Shown: in pieces, positions 1-8,957 of the stretch
Numbering within the stretch: the stretch's first letter is position 1
How the letters are laid out: the number at the start of each line of letters is the position of its first letter
Origin: Myxococcus qinghaiensis
GTDB taxonomy: Bacteria > Myxococcota > Myxococcia > Myxococcales > Myxococcaceae
Assembly: GCF_024198215.1 (NCBI RefSeq)
Contig: NZ_JAKCFA010000003.1
Location: 248,001 to 312,000, forward strand
DNA: 64,000 nt
Direction of reading: 5' to 3'
Translations under genes and position numbers: made by a program
Notes under the pieces: model-generated
The model's database searches: none
What the model saw: the letters and a program-made list of their open reading frames with translations, nothing else
What the model was told of the DNA's origin: nothing

Positions 1-1550
1 CACACAGCGGCGGCGACGTGCTGGCTCCCCCAGTGGGCGATGCCGAGGATGGACTCCATGGGATTGACGCCCAGTGCGGTGGGAAAGACGGAGCCGTCCA
101 CGACGAAGAGGTTGTCCGTGTCCCAATAGCGCAGCGTGCTGTCCACCACGCTCGTCTCGGGACTGCCGCCCATGGCGCACCCGCCCATCTGGTGCGCGCT
201 GAGGACGGAGAGCTGGAGCGGGCCATAGGGCGCGTCGTCCAGCAGGGAGAGGTCCTTCTCGCTTCGCATGACCACGGGCCGCGAGTGCGGGCTCGACACC
301 TGCTCCGCGCCAGCGGCGAACTGGATGCGCGCGGACACCTTGAGGGCCTCGCGGAATGCCTCCCAGTGAAAGTCGTTGAGCGGGTAGTCGACCTTGAAGC
401 GCGAGTATTCGCGCTCGCCGCGCAGGGCCACCGTGCCGCCTTCGTCCCCGGGGTGCACGCCATCCAGACAGATGGAGATGAGGGCATTGGCATACGGCAG
501 CCGCGCCATCTGGTCCTGGTGCGCCGGGCCCAGGCCGGTCAGCGCCAGCGAGTTGAGGATGGGCAAGAGCGGAGGCACCTCCAACAGCCACCCCAGCCTG
601 CCCTCCCCCCGGTTGATGAACTGCCGCGAGTACACGCTGATGGGCGCGCCGCGGTAGGCCTCCACCGGCTCCTGGAAGCGGGCGTTGGAGACGACCACGG
701 GGTGAAGGAAGAGGCGCTTGCCCACCCGGCCCCGTCCGGTGAGTCCGCTGCGCAAGAGCAGGCCCGGCGAGTTGATGGCTCCGCCACACACGGCCGTCAC
801 CTTCGCCTTCACCGTGAGCCGCTTGCCGGTGGGCTGGTTCGTGCCCGGGTTCAACACGTCCGCGTGGACCGCCACCACGCGCCCGCCCTGGGTCTCCAGC
901 TTCCGGGCGCTGACGTTGGCGAACAGCCGCATCCCCTGCTCCACCGCCTCGGGAATCAGCGTCACCAGCAGGGACTGCTTGGCGTTGGTGGGACAGCCCA
1001 GGCCACACGTGCCCAGCGCCGCGCACGAGCGCACGTTGCGCTTCACCGTGCCCCGGCTGTAGCCCAGCGCACCCAGTCCCTCCCACAGAATCCGGTTGTT
1101 GCGATTGGACTGCTCCAGCGGCCACTCGCGGATGTTCAGCCGCTCCTCCAGCCAATCCCAGTGCGGCGCGAGCGTGGTGGCGTCCAACCCCTTCACGCCG
1201 TGCGTGTCACGCCAGCGCTCCAGGATTTCCGGCGGCGTGCGGAAGCAGGCACACCAGTTGATGGCGGTGCCACCGCCCACGGTGCGGCCCTGGAAGATGC
1301 CGATGGACAGGTCATCCGTCGCCCGGTTGCCGGCCTCCTGGTAGAAGGTCGAGTACGCCTTCGCCTCGTTCAAATCGAAGTCGCGACGGGTGTGGTAGCC
1401 GCCCTCCTCCAGCATCACCACGTCCAGCCCGCGCTTCGCCAGCTCCAGCCCGAGCACTCCGCCGCCCGCGCCGCTGCCCACCACGCAGACGTCACACGTG
1501 AGGGTCTGGTCCTCGGTCAGCTCGTCTCCCGTCCGGATGCGACCGCTCAT
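1..1550 (-). CDS. GMC-family FAD-dependent oxidoreductase (C-terminus cut by window edge)
   Basis: The 516 visible residues run off the window start, so only the last few residues are missing. A dinucleotide-binding motif VVGSGAGGG lies at about residues 23-31. The C-terminal GMC signatures are present: HQMGGCAMG, then VDGSVFP and NPMESI, which carry the substrate-side His/Asn region. GMC enzymes use FAD to oxidise alcohols, sugars or sterols; the substrate here cannot be read. The start ATG overlaps by 4 bp the stop of the upstream Tat protein, which resembles the small subunit of membrane gluconate dehydrogenases. The two probably form a periplasmic dehydrogenase in which the small subunit carries this enzyme through the Tat system, since no signal peptide is seen here. 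Confidence 0.9.
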   Translation of the reverse strand, partial: MSGRIRTGDELTEDQTLTCDVCVVGSGAGGGVLGLELAKRGLDVVMLEEGGYHTRRDFDLNEAKAYSTFYQEAGNRATDDLSIGIFQGRTVGGGTAINWCACFRTPPEILERWRDTHGVKGLDATTLAPHWDWLEERLNIREWPLEQSNRNNRILWEGLGALGYSRGTVKRNVRSCAALGTCGLGCPTNAKQSLLVTLIPEAVEQGMRLFANVSARKLETQGGRVVAVHADVLNPGTNQPTGKRLTVKAKVTAVCGGAINSPGLLLRSGLTGRGRVGKRLFLHPVVVSNARFQEPVEAYRGAPISVYSRQFINRGEGRLGWLLEVPPLLPILNSLALTGLGPAHQDQMARLPYANALISICLDGVHPGDEGGTVALRGEREYSRFKVDYPLNDFHWEAFREALKVSARIQFAAGAEQVSSPHSRPVVMRSEKDLSLLDDAPYGPLQLSVLSAHQMGGCAMGGSPETSVVDSTLRYWDTDNLFVVDGSVFPTALGVNPMESILGIAHWGSQHVAAAV

Positions 1551-2161
1551 GGCGTGGACCCTCCGGTGCCCGCGAAGGAGCCATCCGCGGGGCCCCTCCA
1601 GACGGGCGCGTCCGCGACATGGAAGCCCTGCGGCGCCACGTAGCCCGTGGCCGCGATGGCCGCCGGATGTGAGTAATACGCGGCATGGGCCAGTGAGCGC
1701 AGCGCATGAAAGGCGCCGCGACGGAACACCAGCCGCGACGTCCGCCAGTCCTCCAGCGCGGCGTCCTGCGCCTCGGGGGACAGCCGCGAGAAGGGCGTGA
1801 CGCGGCCCGAGAACAACAGCCCCGCCAGCGCGTTGTCGAAGATTCCCAGCACGGTCCGGACCTCCTGCGCGACCAGCGGGTCTCCGCGCGCGAGCACCTG
1901 GTCCGCCAGCAAGGCCACGCGCGCGGTGTCCGCGTCCGGCCAGCCCTCGCGAGGCGGGAAGGCCCGGCGGGCGATGGCCTGGAACGTGGCGTACTCGCGA
2001 GGCCCGAACACTTGGAGTCCTTCGGGAAGGGGCAATGACAGCCCTTCGCGCAGGAACAAGGCTCCGCCGCCTCCCAGCGCGAGCAGGGCGCCGCCAAAGA
2101 CTCCTCGCTTGAGCAGCCCTCGACGCGACAGCGAGGGCGGCCCGACGTGAGACGGGGACAT
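1547..2161 (-). CDS. Tat-exported gluconate 2-dehydrogenase subunit 3-like protein
   Basis: A 204-residue protein. Its N-terminus is a twin-arginine signal (SRRGLLKRG at residues 12-20) followed by a hydrophobic Gly/Ala/Leu stretch. The remainder is helical, of the size and composition of the gamma/small subunit (subunit 3) family that accompanies GMC dehydrogenases. The start at 2161 places the RR motif at the usual distance; a longer start at 2191 is possible. It is translationally coupled (ATGA overlap) to the GMC oxidoreductase downstream. The likely role is co-export and maturation of that flavoprotein. The family assignment rests on context and general features rather than a catalytic motif. 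Confidence 0.75.
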   Translation of the reverse strand: MSPSHVGPPSLSRRGLLKRGVFGGALLALGGGGALFLREGLSLPLPEGLQVFGPREYATFQAIARRAFPPREGWPDADTARVALLADQVLARGDPLVAQEVRTVLGIFDNALAGLLFSGRVTPFSRLSPEAQDAALEDWRTSRLVFRRGAFHALRSLAHAAYYSHPAAIAATGYVAPQGFHVADAPVWRGPADGSFAGTGGSTP

Positions 2162-2243
2162 CGCGGCCTCCGAAAAGAAACGGGTCCACAACGCTGCCTG
2201 AGGCCGGCGGAGTCTACCTCCTGCCCGTCTTCGAATGACAATC

Positions 2244-2265
2244 GACGCCCGCGCTGGTGGGCGTC
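2244..2265 (-). terminator. hairpin at the end of the spermidine-synthase-like gene
   Basis: A 7-bp perfect stem (GACGCCC/GGGCGTC) with an 8-nt loop overlaps the stop codon of the minus-strand gene. There is no T-run, so function as an intrinsic terminator is uncertain. Confidence 0.35.
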
Positions 2266-3172
2266 AGGGCACCGGAGTCGGGGGCCTGGACTCCACGGGC
2301 GCGACGGGCTTGTCCTTCAACACCTGGCCCGACGGCTCCTCGCGTCCAGTGACGTCGGCAAATCCTCGCATCACCATCTCGCTCAAGTCGAACGGCACGC
2401 CCCGCTGCTTCTCCAGCGACTGGGCTCGGGAGGCCAGCACTTCGCGCGACTGTTTGTCTGGGAAGGGCACGCCCACGAAGATGCGGTTGGCGTTGGCCTC
2501 CACCTCGAAGGTGTAGAGCTGGCGGAAGCCCGCCTGCCACGTGCGGAGCATGGAGGAGAAGAGCGGGTTGGGCGGGTCCTCCCAGACGTTGCCCACCACC
2601 GCGCCCCTGGCCGTCAGCCTCGCTCGCACCGACGCGAGGAACTCCACCGTGCCCAGGTGCTCGGGGATGCTCTCCGGGCCGTACGCGTCCAGGAAGATGA
2701 GGTCATACGCGGGCCGCTTCGCCTCGATGAAGGCCCGGCCGTCCGCCACGTGCGCCTTCAGGCGTTCATCCTCGCGGAAGCCGAAGTACTCGCGCGCCAC
2801 GTCCACCACGTCCGGGTCGATGTCCACCACGTCGATGCGCGCCTGGGGCACCACCGCGCGCAGGAACATGGGCATGGCCCCGCCGCCCAGGCCTACGACG
2901 AGGATGCGCTGGGGCTTGGGGACGAAGGCCAGTCCCACCATCGCCACGCGCGTGTAGGGCAGCTCCAGCTTCAAGGGCTGCCCCGGCCGCACCACGCTCT
3001 GGAGCGCGCCGGATTCGTCGAACTGGAGGTAGCGCCGACCCTCCGCGTCCTCCGTCACCGCGATGAGCGTGTAGGGCGACTGCTTCTGGTGGAGGACGGT
3101 GCGCTGCCCCGAGGACGCACACGAGAGGAAGGCCAACACCAGCAGCGCCAACCGAGAGCTGAAGCGCCGCAT
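2264..3172 (-). CDS. spermidine synthase-like methyltransferase-fold lipoprotein
   Basis: A 302-residue protein. The N-terminus is a lipoprotein-type signal ending in LSCAS, so it is probably exported and lipidated. The body has the SAM-type Rossmann fold of the spermidine synthase superfamily: glycine loop VVGLGGGAMP, acidic motif DVVDIDPDVVD, then FLDAYGPESIP. A strong Shine-Dalgarno (GGAAGGAG) precedes the ATG. Export of a spermidine-synthase-like domain is unusual because aminopropyl donors are cytosolic. Many bacterial proteins of this fold have unknown substrates, so polyamine synthesis is not claimed. It stands alone, tail-on to the Tat/GMC pair. Confidence 0.8.
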   Translation of the reverse strand: MRRFSSRLALLVLAFLSCASSGQRTVLHQKQSPYTLIAVTEDAEGRRYLQFDESGALQSVVRPGQPLKLELPYTRVAMVGLAFVPKPQRILVVGLGGGAMPMFLRAVVPQARIDVVDIDPDVVDVAREYFGFREDERLKAHVADGRAFIEAKRPAYDLIFLDAYGPESIPEHLGTVEFLASVRARLTARGAVVGNVWEDPPNPLFSSMLRTWQAGFRQLYTFEVEANANRIFVGVPFPDKQSREVLASRAQSLEKQRGVPFDLSEMVMRGFADVTGREEPSGQVLKDKPVAPVESRPPTPVP

Positions 3173-3264
3173 GTCCGCTCCTTCCGACCGCCATTCAAAG
3201 TAGCACTTCCGCCAGGAAAACCAATGGGTTGACGAGCACCGTCGCGAAGTTCACCTTGGCGCGC

Positions 3265-5391
3265 ATGACGCATGAGCAGGGACACCTCTCCGAAGACGCC
3301 CGGGCCATCATCGCCGAGGAGGAAGCGCTGCTCTCGCGCGTCCAGGCGACACTGGAGCTCGCGCGCCGCAAGGCAGGACGGGCGCTGGAGAACCAGGCGC
3401 TCGTCGACCAGCTCCAGGCGCTGCGCGACGAGGCGACGAGCGCGGCCGAGGCCGACCTGCCCCACCTCTTCTTCCAGATGGACCAGACGCGGGCCCTGTT
3501 GGACAGACAGGAGAGCGCCCAGCTCCCGGACTCGCAGGCGCCCTACTTCGCGCACCTGCGCCTGCATGGCGACGCGGGCCCCCGTGACTACCTGCTGGGG
3601 CGCACCACCTTCGCGGACGTGGGCGCCGGGGTGCGCGTCATCGACTGGCGCTTCGCCCCCATCGCCCGCGTCTTCTACTCGTACGAGGAGGGCGACGCGT
3701 ACGAGGAGCAGTTCGGAGAGCGACTGGCGGAGGGCACCGTGGAGGTGCGGCGCCTGGTGGTCATCGAGCGCGGCGTGCTGACGCGCATCATCTCCGGCGC
3801 CCTGGTCCTGGAGCGCGCGCAGGACGGCACGTGGCACGGCGTGGGCCGCGACGTCAGCGCGTTGCGCGAGGGAGGCGCGGGCTCGGCGGCGAGGCCCGGG
3901 GCCATGGGCACCGGCAAGGGCGCCAGGCGCGTCGAAGATGCCTTCGGCGTCACGGCCATGCTGGACGCCGAGCAGTACGACGCCGTCAGCGTGGCGGCCT
4001 CCCATCCCCTGCTGGTGCTGGGCAGCGCGGGCAGCGGGAAGACGACGGTGGCCCTGCACCGGCTGGCGAAAATCGCCTTCGACGACCCGAACACGTACCC
4101 GCAGGCGCGCATGAAGCTCATCGTCCCCGAGGAGGGCCTGGCCCGGCTGTCGCGCCGGCTGCTGGCGCCCCTGGGCCTGGGCCGCGTCTCGGTGGACACG
4201 CTGGACCACTGGCTGCTCGCGACGGCGCGCTCCGCGTTCAACCTGCCGGGCATCAAGCTGAGTCCGGAGACGTCGCCGCTCGTGTCGCGCTTCAAGCGGC
4301 ACCCCGCGCTGCGGCCCCTGCTCCTCGGCCGCATCGGCGCGCCGAAGACGCAGGCGGGCACCACGCTGGAGCGGCTGCACCGGCGGCTGGCGGACGCGTA
4401 CCTGGACCGGCACTTCCTCGACAACGTGGTGAGCCAGGCGAAGGGAGAGCTGCCGCGCACCGCCATCGACGAGGTGCTGGAGCACACGCGGCTGCAGCGC
4501 TCCACCCCGCTGGACAAGGAGCTCAAGGACATCACCGAGCCTGAGCGGCTCATCACCGTGGACGGCAAGGCCATCGAGGAGGACACGCCCTATGCGCTGG
4601 CCGGCACGGTGGACCTGGAGGACCTGCCCATCCTCATGTTCCTCAAGGCCCAGCACGGCCCGCTCGGGCTGGAGCGACTGGCCCACATCGTCCTGGACGA
4701 AGCGGAGGACTTCTCCCTCTTCGAGCTGTTCGTCGTGCGCAAGCTGTTGGGCAAGGGCCGCAGCTGCACGCTCGCGGGCGATGAGATGCAGCAGACGGAG
4801 TCGGGCTTCGCCGGCTGGCCCCAGGCGCTCGACGAGCTGGGCATCCGCGATGCGTCCACCTGCAGGCTGCAGGTCTCCTACCGCTGCCCCGCGCCCGTCG
4901 TCGAGCTGGCGCGCCAGGTGCTGGGCACCCAGGCCCCCGCGGAGTCGTCAGCGCAGCGGCCCCGCGCGGGCGCGCCGGTGGGCTTCCACCACTTCCCCGT
5001 GGAGGCGCAGGCCCAGCTCTTCGTCGGCGAGGCCCTGAGGGACCTCGTCGCGCGCGAGCCCCATGCCTCCGTGGGCGTCATCGCCAGCAGCCCCGAGTCG
5101 GCCGACGCCGTCTACCGCGTCGTGGCGGACCAGGCCTGGGCGCGCCGGGTGAAGGACGGGGAGTTCTCCTTCGAGCCCGGCGTGGACGTGACGGACGTGG
5201 GCAGCGTGAAGGGCCTGGAGTTCGACTACGTCATCCTCCCGGACGTCACCGCGCGCGCCTGGCCCGTGGATGACGAGTCCCGCCGCCGCCTGCACGTGGC
5301 GATAACCCGCACCTCCCATCAGCTCTGGGTGGTGTCCTCCGGCGCGCGCTCGCGCCTCATTCCGGAGGCTGTCGCGGCAGCTCCACGGTGA
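3265..5391 (+). CDS. HelD-like superfamily 1 helicase / RNA polymerase recycling factor
   Basis: A 708-residue protein from ATG 3265; an upstream in-frame TTG at 3229 is less likely. The N-terminal 80 residues are charged and coiled-coil-like, as in HelD where this arm enters RNA polymerase. The HelD hallmark IDWRFAPIARVFY follows. Walker A (GSAGSGKTT) is at about residues 253-261, Walker B-type VLDEAEDFSLFE and GDEMQQTESGF come later, and UvrD-type C-terminal motifs (VKGLEFDYVILPD, HVAITRT) close the protein. HelD proteins remove stalled or inactive RNA polymerase from nucleic acid. The 3' end overlaps the 3' end of the opposing kinase gene by 35 bp. Confidence 0.85.
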   Translation: MTHEQGHLSEDARAIIAEEEALLSRVQATLELARRKAGRALENQALVDQLQALRDEATSAAEADLPHLFFQMDQTRALLDRQESAQLPDSQAPYFAHLRLHGDAGPRDYLLGRTTFADVGAGVRVIDWRFAPIARVFYSYEEGDAYEEQFGERLAEGTVEVRRLVVIERGVLTRIISGALVLERAQDGTWHGVGRDVSALREGGAGSAARPGAMGTGKGARRVEDAFGVTAMLDAEQYDAVSVAASHPLLVLGSAGSGKTTVALHRLAKIAFDDPNTYPQARMKLIVPEEGLARLSRRLLAPLGLGRVSVDTLDHWLLATARSAFNLPGIKLSPETSPLVSRFKRHPALRPLLLGRIGAPKTQAGTTLERLHRRLADAYLDRHFLDNVVSQAKGELPRTAIDEVLEHTRLQRSTPLDKELKDITEPERLITVDGKAIEEDTPYALAGTVDLEDLPILMFLKAQHGPLGLERLAHIVLDEAEDFSLFELFVVRKLLGKGRSCTLAGDEMQQTESGFAGWPQALDELGIRDASTCRLQVSYRCPAPVVELARQVLGTQAPAESSAQRPRAGAPVGFHHFPVEAQAQLFVGEALRDLVAREPHASVGVIASSPESADAVYRVVADQAWARRVKDGEFSFEPGVDVTDVGSVKGLEFDYVILPDVTARAWPVDDESRRRLHVAITRTSHQLWVVSSGARSRLIPEAVAAAPR

Positions 5392-7156
5392 AGGTGGAGC
5401 CCTGGCCGGGCGCGCTGCGCACCAGGATGCGTCCGTCCATGGCGTCCACAATCTGCCGGACAATCCACAGGCCCAGGCCCAGGCCGCCGTAGTGCCGCTC
5501 GCTGGCGAGCCGCTCGAAGCGATGGAACAGGCGCGGCTGCGCATCCTCGGCGATGCCCACGCCCTCGTCGCGCACGGACAGCCAGACCCGCTGCGCGTCC
5601 CCGCCCACGTGCACCTCGATGGGGTGCCCCCGCCCGTACTTGATGGCGTTGGACAAGAGGTTCTGGAGCACCTGCTCGATCCGCAGCCGGTCCCACACCC
5701 CCGTCGCGGGTCCCGGTGCCTCCAGCCGCAGCGCGCACCCCGCCCGCGACAGCTCCTCCGCGTAGCGAGGCACCAGCTCCCGCGTGAGCGCGGCCAGGTC
5801 CAACGGCTCGCGCTCCAGCCGCAGCTTGCCCGCGGTGATGCGCGACACGTCCAACAGCTCGCGCACCAGGCTGGACAGCCGGGAGAGCTGTCGCTGCACG
5901 GCCGTCACCTTGTTGGAGACGGACTCGGACGCCACGTCCCCGGGGCTCGCGGCGGGAGACTCCAGCTGCCGGCGCAGCGCCTGGACATTGAGCGTCAGCG
6001 AGGTGAGCGGCGTGTTGAGCTCGTGCGAGGCGACGGAGAGGAACGAGTCCCGGGCGCGCACCGCCTCCTGCGCCTCCGTGTACAGCCGCCCGTTGTCCAG
6101 CGACGTGGCCGCGCGCCGCGCCAGGTCCTCGGCGAGCCGCACGTCCGCCTGCGTGTAGCGCCGGCCACCCTCGGTGTTGACGAGCGACAGCGCCCCGAGC
6201 ACGCGGCCCCGGCTCATCAGGGGCACGATGATGTACGCCGTCACGCCCAGCGCCTGCGTCGCCTGGCGCCGCGTCTCGTCCGGAATGGACTGTGCGAGCA
6301 TCTCGGGCCGCATCTCCGCGACGAACTCCGTGGCGCCCGTGCGCAGCACCTTGCCCACCCCGTGGGTCTGGTCCATCAGGATGGGGTAGCGCTCGTGGAA
6401 CGCCCGCGCACGCTCCACCAGCTCCGGCCGCACGTGCGCCATGGCCACGCGCCGCACGCGCCCGTCGGGCAGCGGCACGTCCACGCTGCACCCATCCGCC
6501 AGCGGTGGCACCGCGAGGACGGTGAGGCGCGTGAGGATTTCGTCATGCTCCAGCGACGACGTCATCACCTCGCTGGCCTGCGCCAGGAAGGCCGCGTGGC
6601 GCTGCGCGCGGCGCGTCTCGTCGTAGAGGCCCCGGAGGATGGCCTCCTGCTTCTTCTCCGACGTGTTCTCCCGCGAGAAGACGTAGACGCGCCCCTGCCC
6701 CCGGAACAGGCGCAGCATGAACCAGCGCTCCTGGGAGGCGAAGTGCCACTCGAAGTCCTCTGGCGCGCCCGCCGCCGCCACGCGCACGAAGCGCTGCTGG
6801 AGCTGCTCCCGAAGGGCCTCCGGATACAGCTCCCACAGGAAGCGGCCGAGCATCTCCTCCCGAGGACTTCCGAAGGCGCGCTCCATCGCCGGGTTCGCGT
6901 AGAGACACGCCCCTTCCGTCGCGCAGATGGAGACACTCTCCGGGAACTGGTCCCACAGAGCGGTGTCGAGTCCCTCCACGCCCACGGCGGGCGCGTCGAC
7001 GCTGGAAAGCCCCTGTCCGGTCAAGTGATGGTCCACGCGCTCGGTGCGGATGCGGGTCAAGGCCCCCGGACTCCGCTTACCACTTCCCTCATGCAGCCCA
7101 CCGCTACCTCCCACACGTCTGCTCGTCACACAACACTCGACGGCCTCGTGGGGCAA
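5357..7156 (-). CDS. PAS-GAF sensor histidine kinase
   Basis: Up to 599 residues. The order is a PAS domain (about 65-170), GAF domain (about 200-350), HisKA with phospho-acceptor motif SVASHELNTPLTSL at about residue 376, and HATPase_c with N box NLLSNAIKYG and G boxes DEGVGIA and GLGLGLW. The H box has Asn where Arg is usual (HELNTP). No membrane segment is seen, so it is probably cytosolic. The first in-frame ATG is inside the PAS domain, so initiation must use TTG or GTG. The TTG at 7156 lies only 4 bp after the upstream kinase stop, and a TTG or GTG near 7020-7060 is also possible. There is no adjacent response regulator. Confidence 0.85.
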   Translation of the reverse strand: MPHEAVECCVTSRRVGGSGGLHEGSGKRSPGALTRIRTERVDHHLTGQGLSSVDAPAVGVEGLDTALWDQFPESVSICATEGACLYANPAMERAFGSPREEMLGRFLWELYPEALREQLQQRFVRVAAAGAPEDFEWHFASQERWFMLRLFRGQGRVYVFSRENTSEKKQEAILRGLYDETRRAQRHAAFLAQASEVMTSSLEHDEILTRLTVLAVPPLADGCSVDVPLPDGRVRRVAMAHVRPELVERARAFHERYPILMDQTHGVGKVLRTGATEFVAEMRPEMLAQSIPDETRRQATQALGVTAYIIVPLMSRGRVLGALSLVNTEGGRRYTQADVRLAEDLARRAATSLDNGRLYTEAQEAVRARDSFLSVASHELNTPLTSLTLNVQALRRQLESPAASPGDVASESVSNKVTAVQRQLSRLSSLVRELLDVSRITAGKLRLEREPLDLAALTRELVPRYAEELSRAGCALRLEAPGPATGVWDRLRIEQVLQNLLSNAIKYGRGHPIEVHVGGDAQRVWLSVRDEGVGIAEDAQPRLFHRFERLASERHYGGLGLGLWIVRQIVDAMDGRILVRSAPGQGSTFTVELPRQPPE

Positions 7157-7160
7157 GTCC

Positions 7161-7994
7161 TCAGGGGCTTGGGGGCGGAGCGGGAGCAGGCAGCGGCAAG
7201 CGCACGGTGAAACAGGCTCCCTGGCCCGGGGTGCTCGTCACGGACAGGGTGCCCCCGTGGAGCTCGACGAGCTGCCGGGAGATCCACAGCCCCAACCCGA
7301 AGCCGGGGCGCCTCGAGTCCAGGCGCGAGAAGCGCTGGAACAGCCGCTCCTGGTCCTCCGGGGAGATGCCCGCTCCCCCGTCCTTCACCCACAACAGCAC
7401 GGCCTGGCCCTCCTCGCGGAGCGCCACTTCAATCGCCGTCCCCGCCGCGTGCCGCAGGGCATTGGTGAGCAGGTTGGTGAAGACCTGCTCCACGCGCGTG
7501 CGGTCCCACGCGCCCACGATTCCGAGCGGGGCGCGCAGGCACAAATCACACCCCGCGCGCCGCACGTCCTCCTCCATCCGCTCCACGGTGTGGCGGACGA
7601 GCTGCCCCAGGTCCACCTCCTCCAGGTCCAGCACCGGGCGCTGGGTGGAAAGGAGCGACACGTCCAGGAGCGTGGCGATGAGCCTGTCCAGCCGCCGGCA
7701 CTGGTCCTGGACCCGGGCCAGTCGCCTGGGGACGTCCGAGGGCTCCAGCGCGCCAAGCCCCGCGGAGTGCACCAGGCCGTCCACGTAGAGCCGCAGCGAC
7801 GTCAGGGGCGTGCGCAGCTCGTGGGAGGCCACGGACAGGAACTCGTCGCGCACCCGCAGCGCGGCCTCCAGGGCGGCCGTCCGCTCCGCCACCCGTTGCT
7901 CCAGCGCCCCCGCGGGCCGGCGCGACTCATCCGGAGAGCCCGCCGCGTGCTCGCCCTCGACGGGCGAACCCTTCCGACTCGTCTCCACCGCCAT
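7161..7994 (-). CDS. cytosolic sensor histidine kinase without a recognisable sensor domain
   Basis: A 277-residue protein. A short N-terminal coiled coil (ERTAALEAALRVRDE) leads into HisKA with SVASHELRTPLTSL, then HATPase_c with NLLTNALRH, DGGAGIS and GFGLGLW. There is no PAS, GAF or membrane segment, so input probably comes through a partner. It lies directly upstream of the PAS-GAF kinase with a 4-bp gap if that gene starts at its TTG, so the two are probably co-transcribed and their products may form a phosphorelay or hetero-oligomer. No receiver domain is nearby. Confidence 0.85.
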   Translation of the reverse strand: MAVETSRKGSPVEGEHAAGSPDESRRPAGALEQRVAERTAALEAALRVRDEFLSVASHELRTPLTSLRLYVDGLVHSAGLGALEPSDVPRRLARVQDQCRRLDRLIATLLDVSLLSTQRPVLDLEEVDLGQLVRHTVERMEEDVRRAGCDLCLRAPLGIVGAWDRTRVEQVFTNLLTNALRHAAGTAIEVALREEGQAVLLWVKDGGAGISPEDQERLFQRFSRLDSRRPGFGLGLWISRQLVELHGGTLSVTSTPGQGACFTVRLPLPAPAPPPSP

Positions 7995-8092
7995 GCCCCG
8001 CGTCTCTAGCGGAGCAGGCGGCCCGCACCAATCCGGCGCCTGGCCAGGGCTCCCCGCAAGCTTCCACTATCCAACACGCGCGGGCCCCGCGC

Positions 8093-8791
8093 TCACGGCT
8101 GCTGCTGCCCCTGCTGGCTCTGCCGCCACTGCTCGCGGCGCTGCTCCGCCGCGCGGCGGTGCGCCAGCGACTCCTCCTCCTGGCGCGAGTACTCCGACAG
8201 CCGCGTGCGGTGCATGTTGATGCTCAGCTCGTACAAACCCTTGTCACGCTCGGGCAGCTTGTCGCCCTGCTCCGTGAGCACCGTGGTCGCGAACTGCAAC
8301 ATGTCCTCTGACACCTTGCGTCGTCGGTCGTAGTACCCGCGAATCTCCGACTCGGTGGCGTCACCCGACTGCACCCGGCCAAAGACTTCATTCCACTTGC
8401 GCGTCTCCTCCTCGCGCTTGCGCAGCAGCTCCGGGTCCTTCGTCGGCGCGCCCAGCTCCCAGTACAGGTTGTCCGGCAGCTTCGCGCGCAGCACCTCCAA
8501 ATCCAAGGGATAGGCCGCGGGCTCGCCATCCACGTCAGGCCCGGGCTCCGGCGCCCGGTACGCCTCCGGAATGACGCTGCTTGTCATTCCCGGCGGAGGG
8601 GTGGGCGCGGCGGGCCGCGAGGGCACGGGCGCGACGGGGGGCGGCGAGGTGGGCGCGGTGGCCGTCTCTGGCTCGGGCACCGGGGGCGGCGCCTCTCCTC
8701 CGCTCAGGGCGAACACGAGCGCGGCCACCAGCGCCACACCCGCGAGCCCCGCCAGCCAGCCCAGCCGCTTCGACCCAGCTTTGTCGGACAT
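8093..8791 (-). CDS. membrane-anchored Pro-rich/coiled-coil protein of unknown function
   Basis: A 232-residue protein, taking the ATG that gives a short basic N-terminus followed by one hydrophobic segment (about residues 11-30). A Pro/Ala/Thr-rich spacer (about 32-75) follows, then a helical, charged C-terminal domain ending in a Gln/Arg/Glu-rich coiled coil. This layout fits an inner-membrane anchor with a periplasmic helical domain. No catalytic motif or known family was recognised. It lies 98 bp upstream of the two kinase genes on the same strand. Confidence 0.65.
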   Translation of the reverse strand: MSDKAGSKRLGWLAGLAGVALVAALVFALSGGEAPPPVPEPETATAPTSPPPVAPVPSRPAAPTPPPGMTSSVIPEAYRAPEPGPDVDGEPAAYPLDLEVLRAKLPDNLYWELGAPTKDPELLRKREEETRKWNEVFGRVQSGDATESEIRGYYDRRRKVSEDMLQFATTVLTEQGDKLPERDKGLYELSINMHRTRLSEYSRQEEESLAHRRAAEQRREQWRQSQQGQQQP

Positions 8792-8957
8792 GACGTCCGA
8801 ATACCGCGTGCCTCGCGCACCTGGCAACCAACCCTTGTCATGCCGCAATGCATCACAATCCACCGGGGTGCTCGAAACATGAAACAACACATTCAGCACT
8901 GACTCCCGGGTCAACGTGAGCTAGAACCGGTTTCCCCCCAAACCCGGAGGAGCCTGC

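Noticed and set aside
18..1643. A plus-strand frame across the GMC gene
   Set aside because: Shadow; the minus-strand frame has FAD and GMC motifs.
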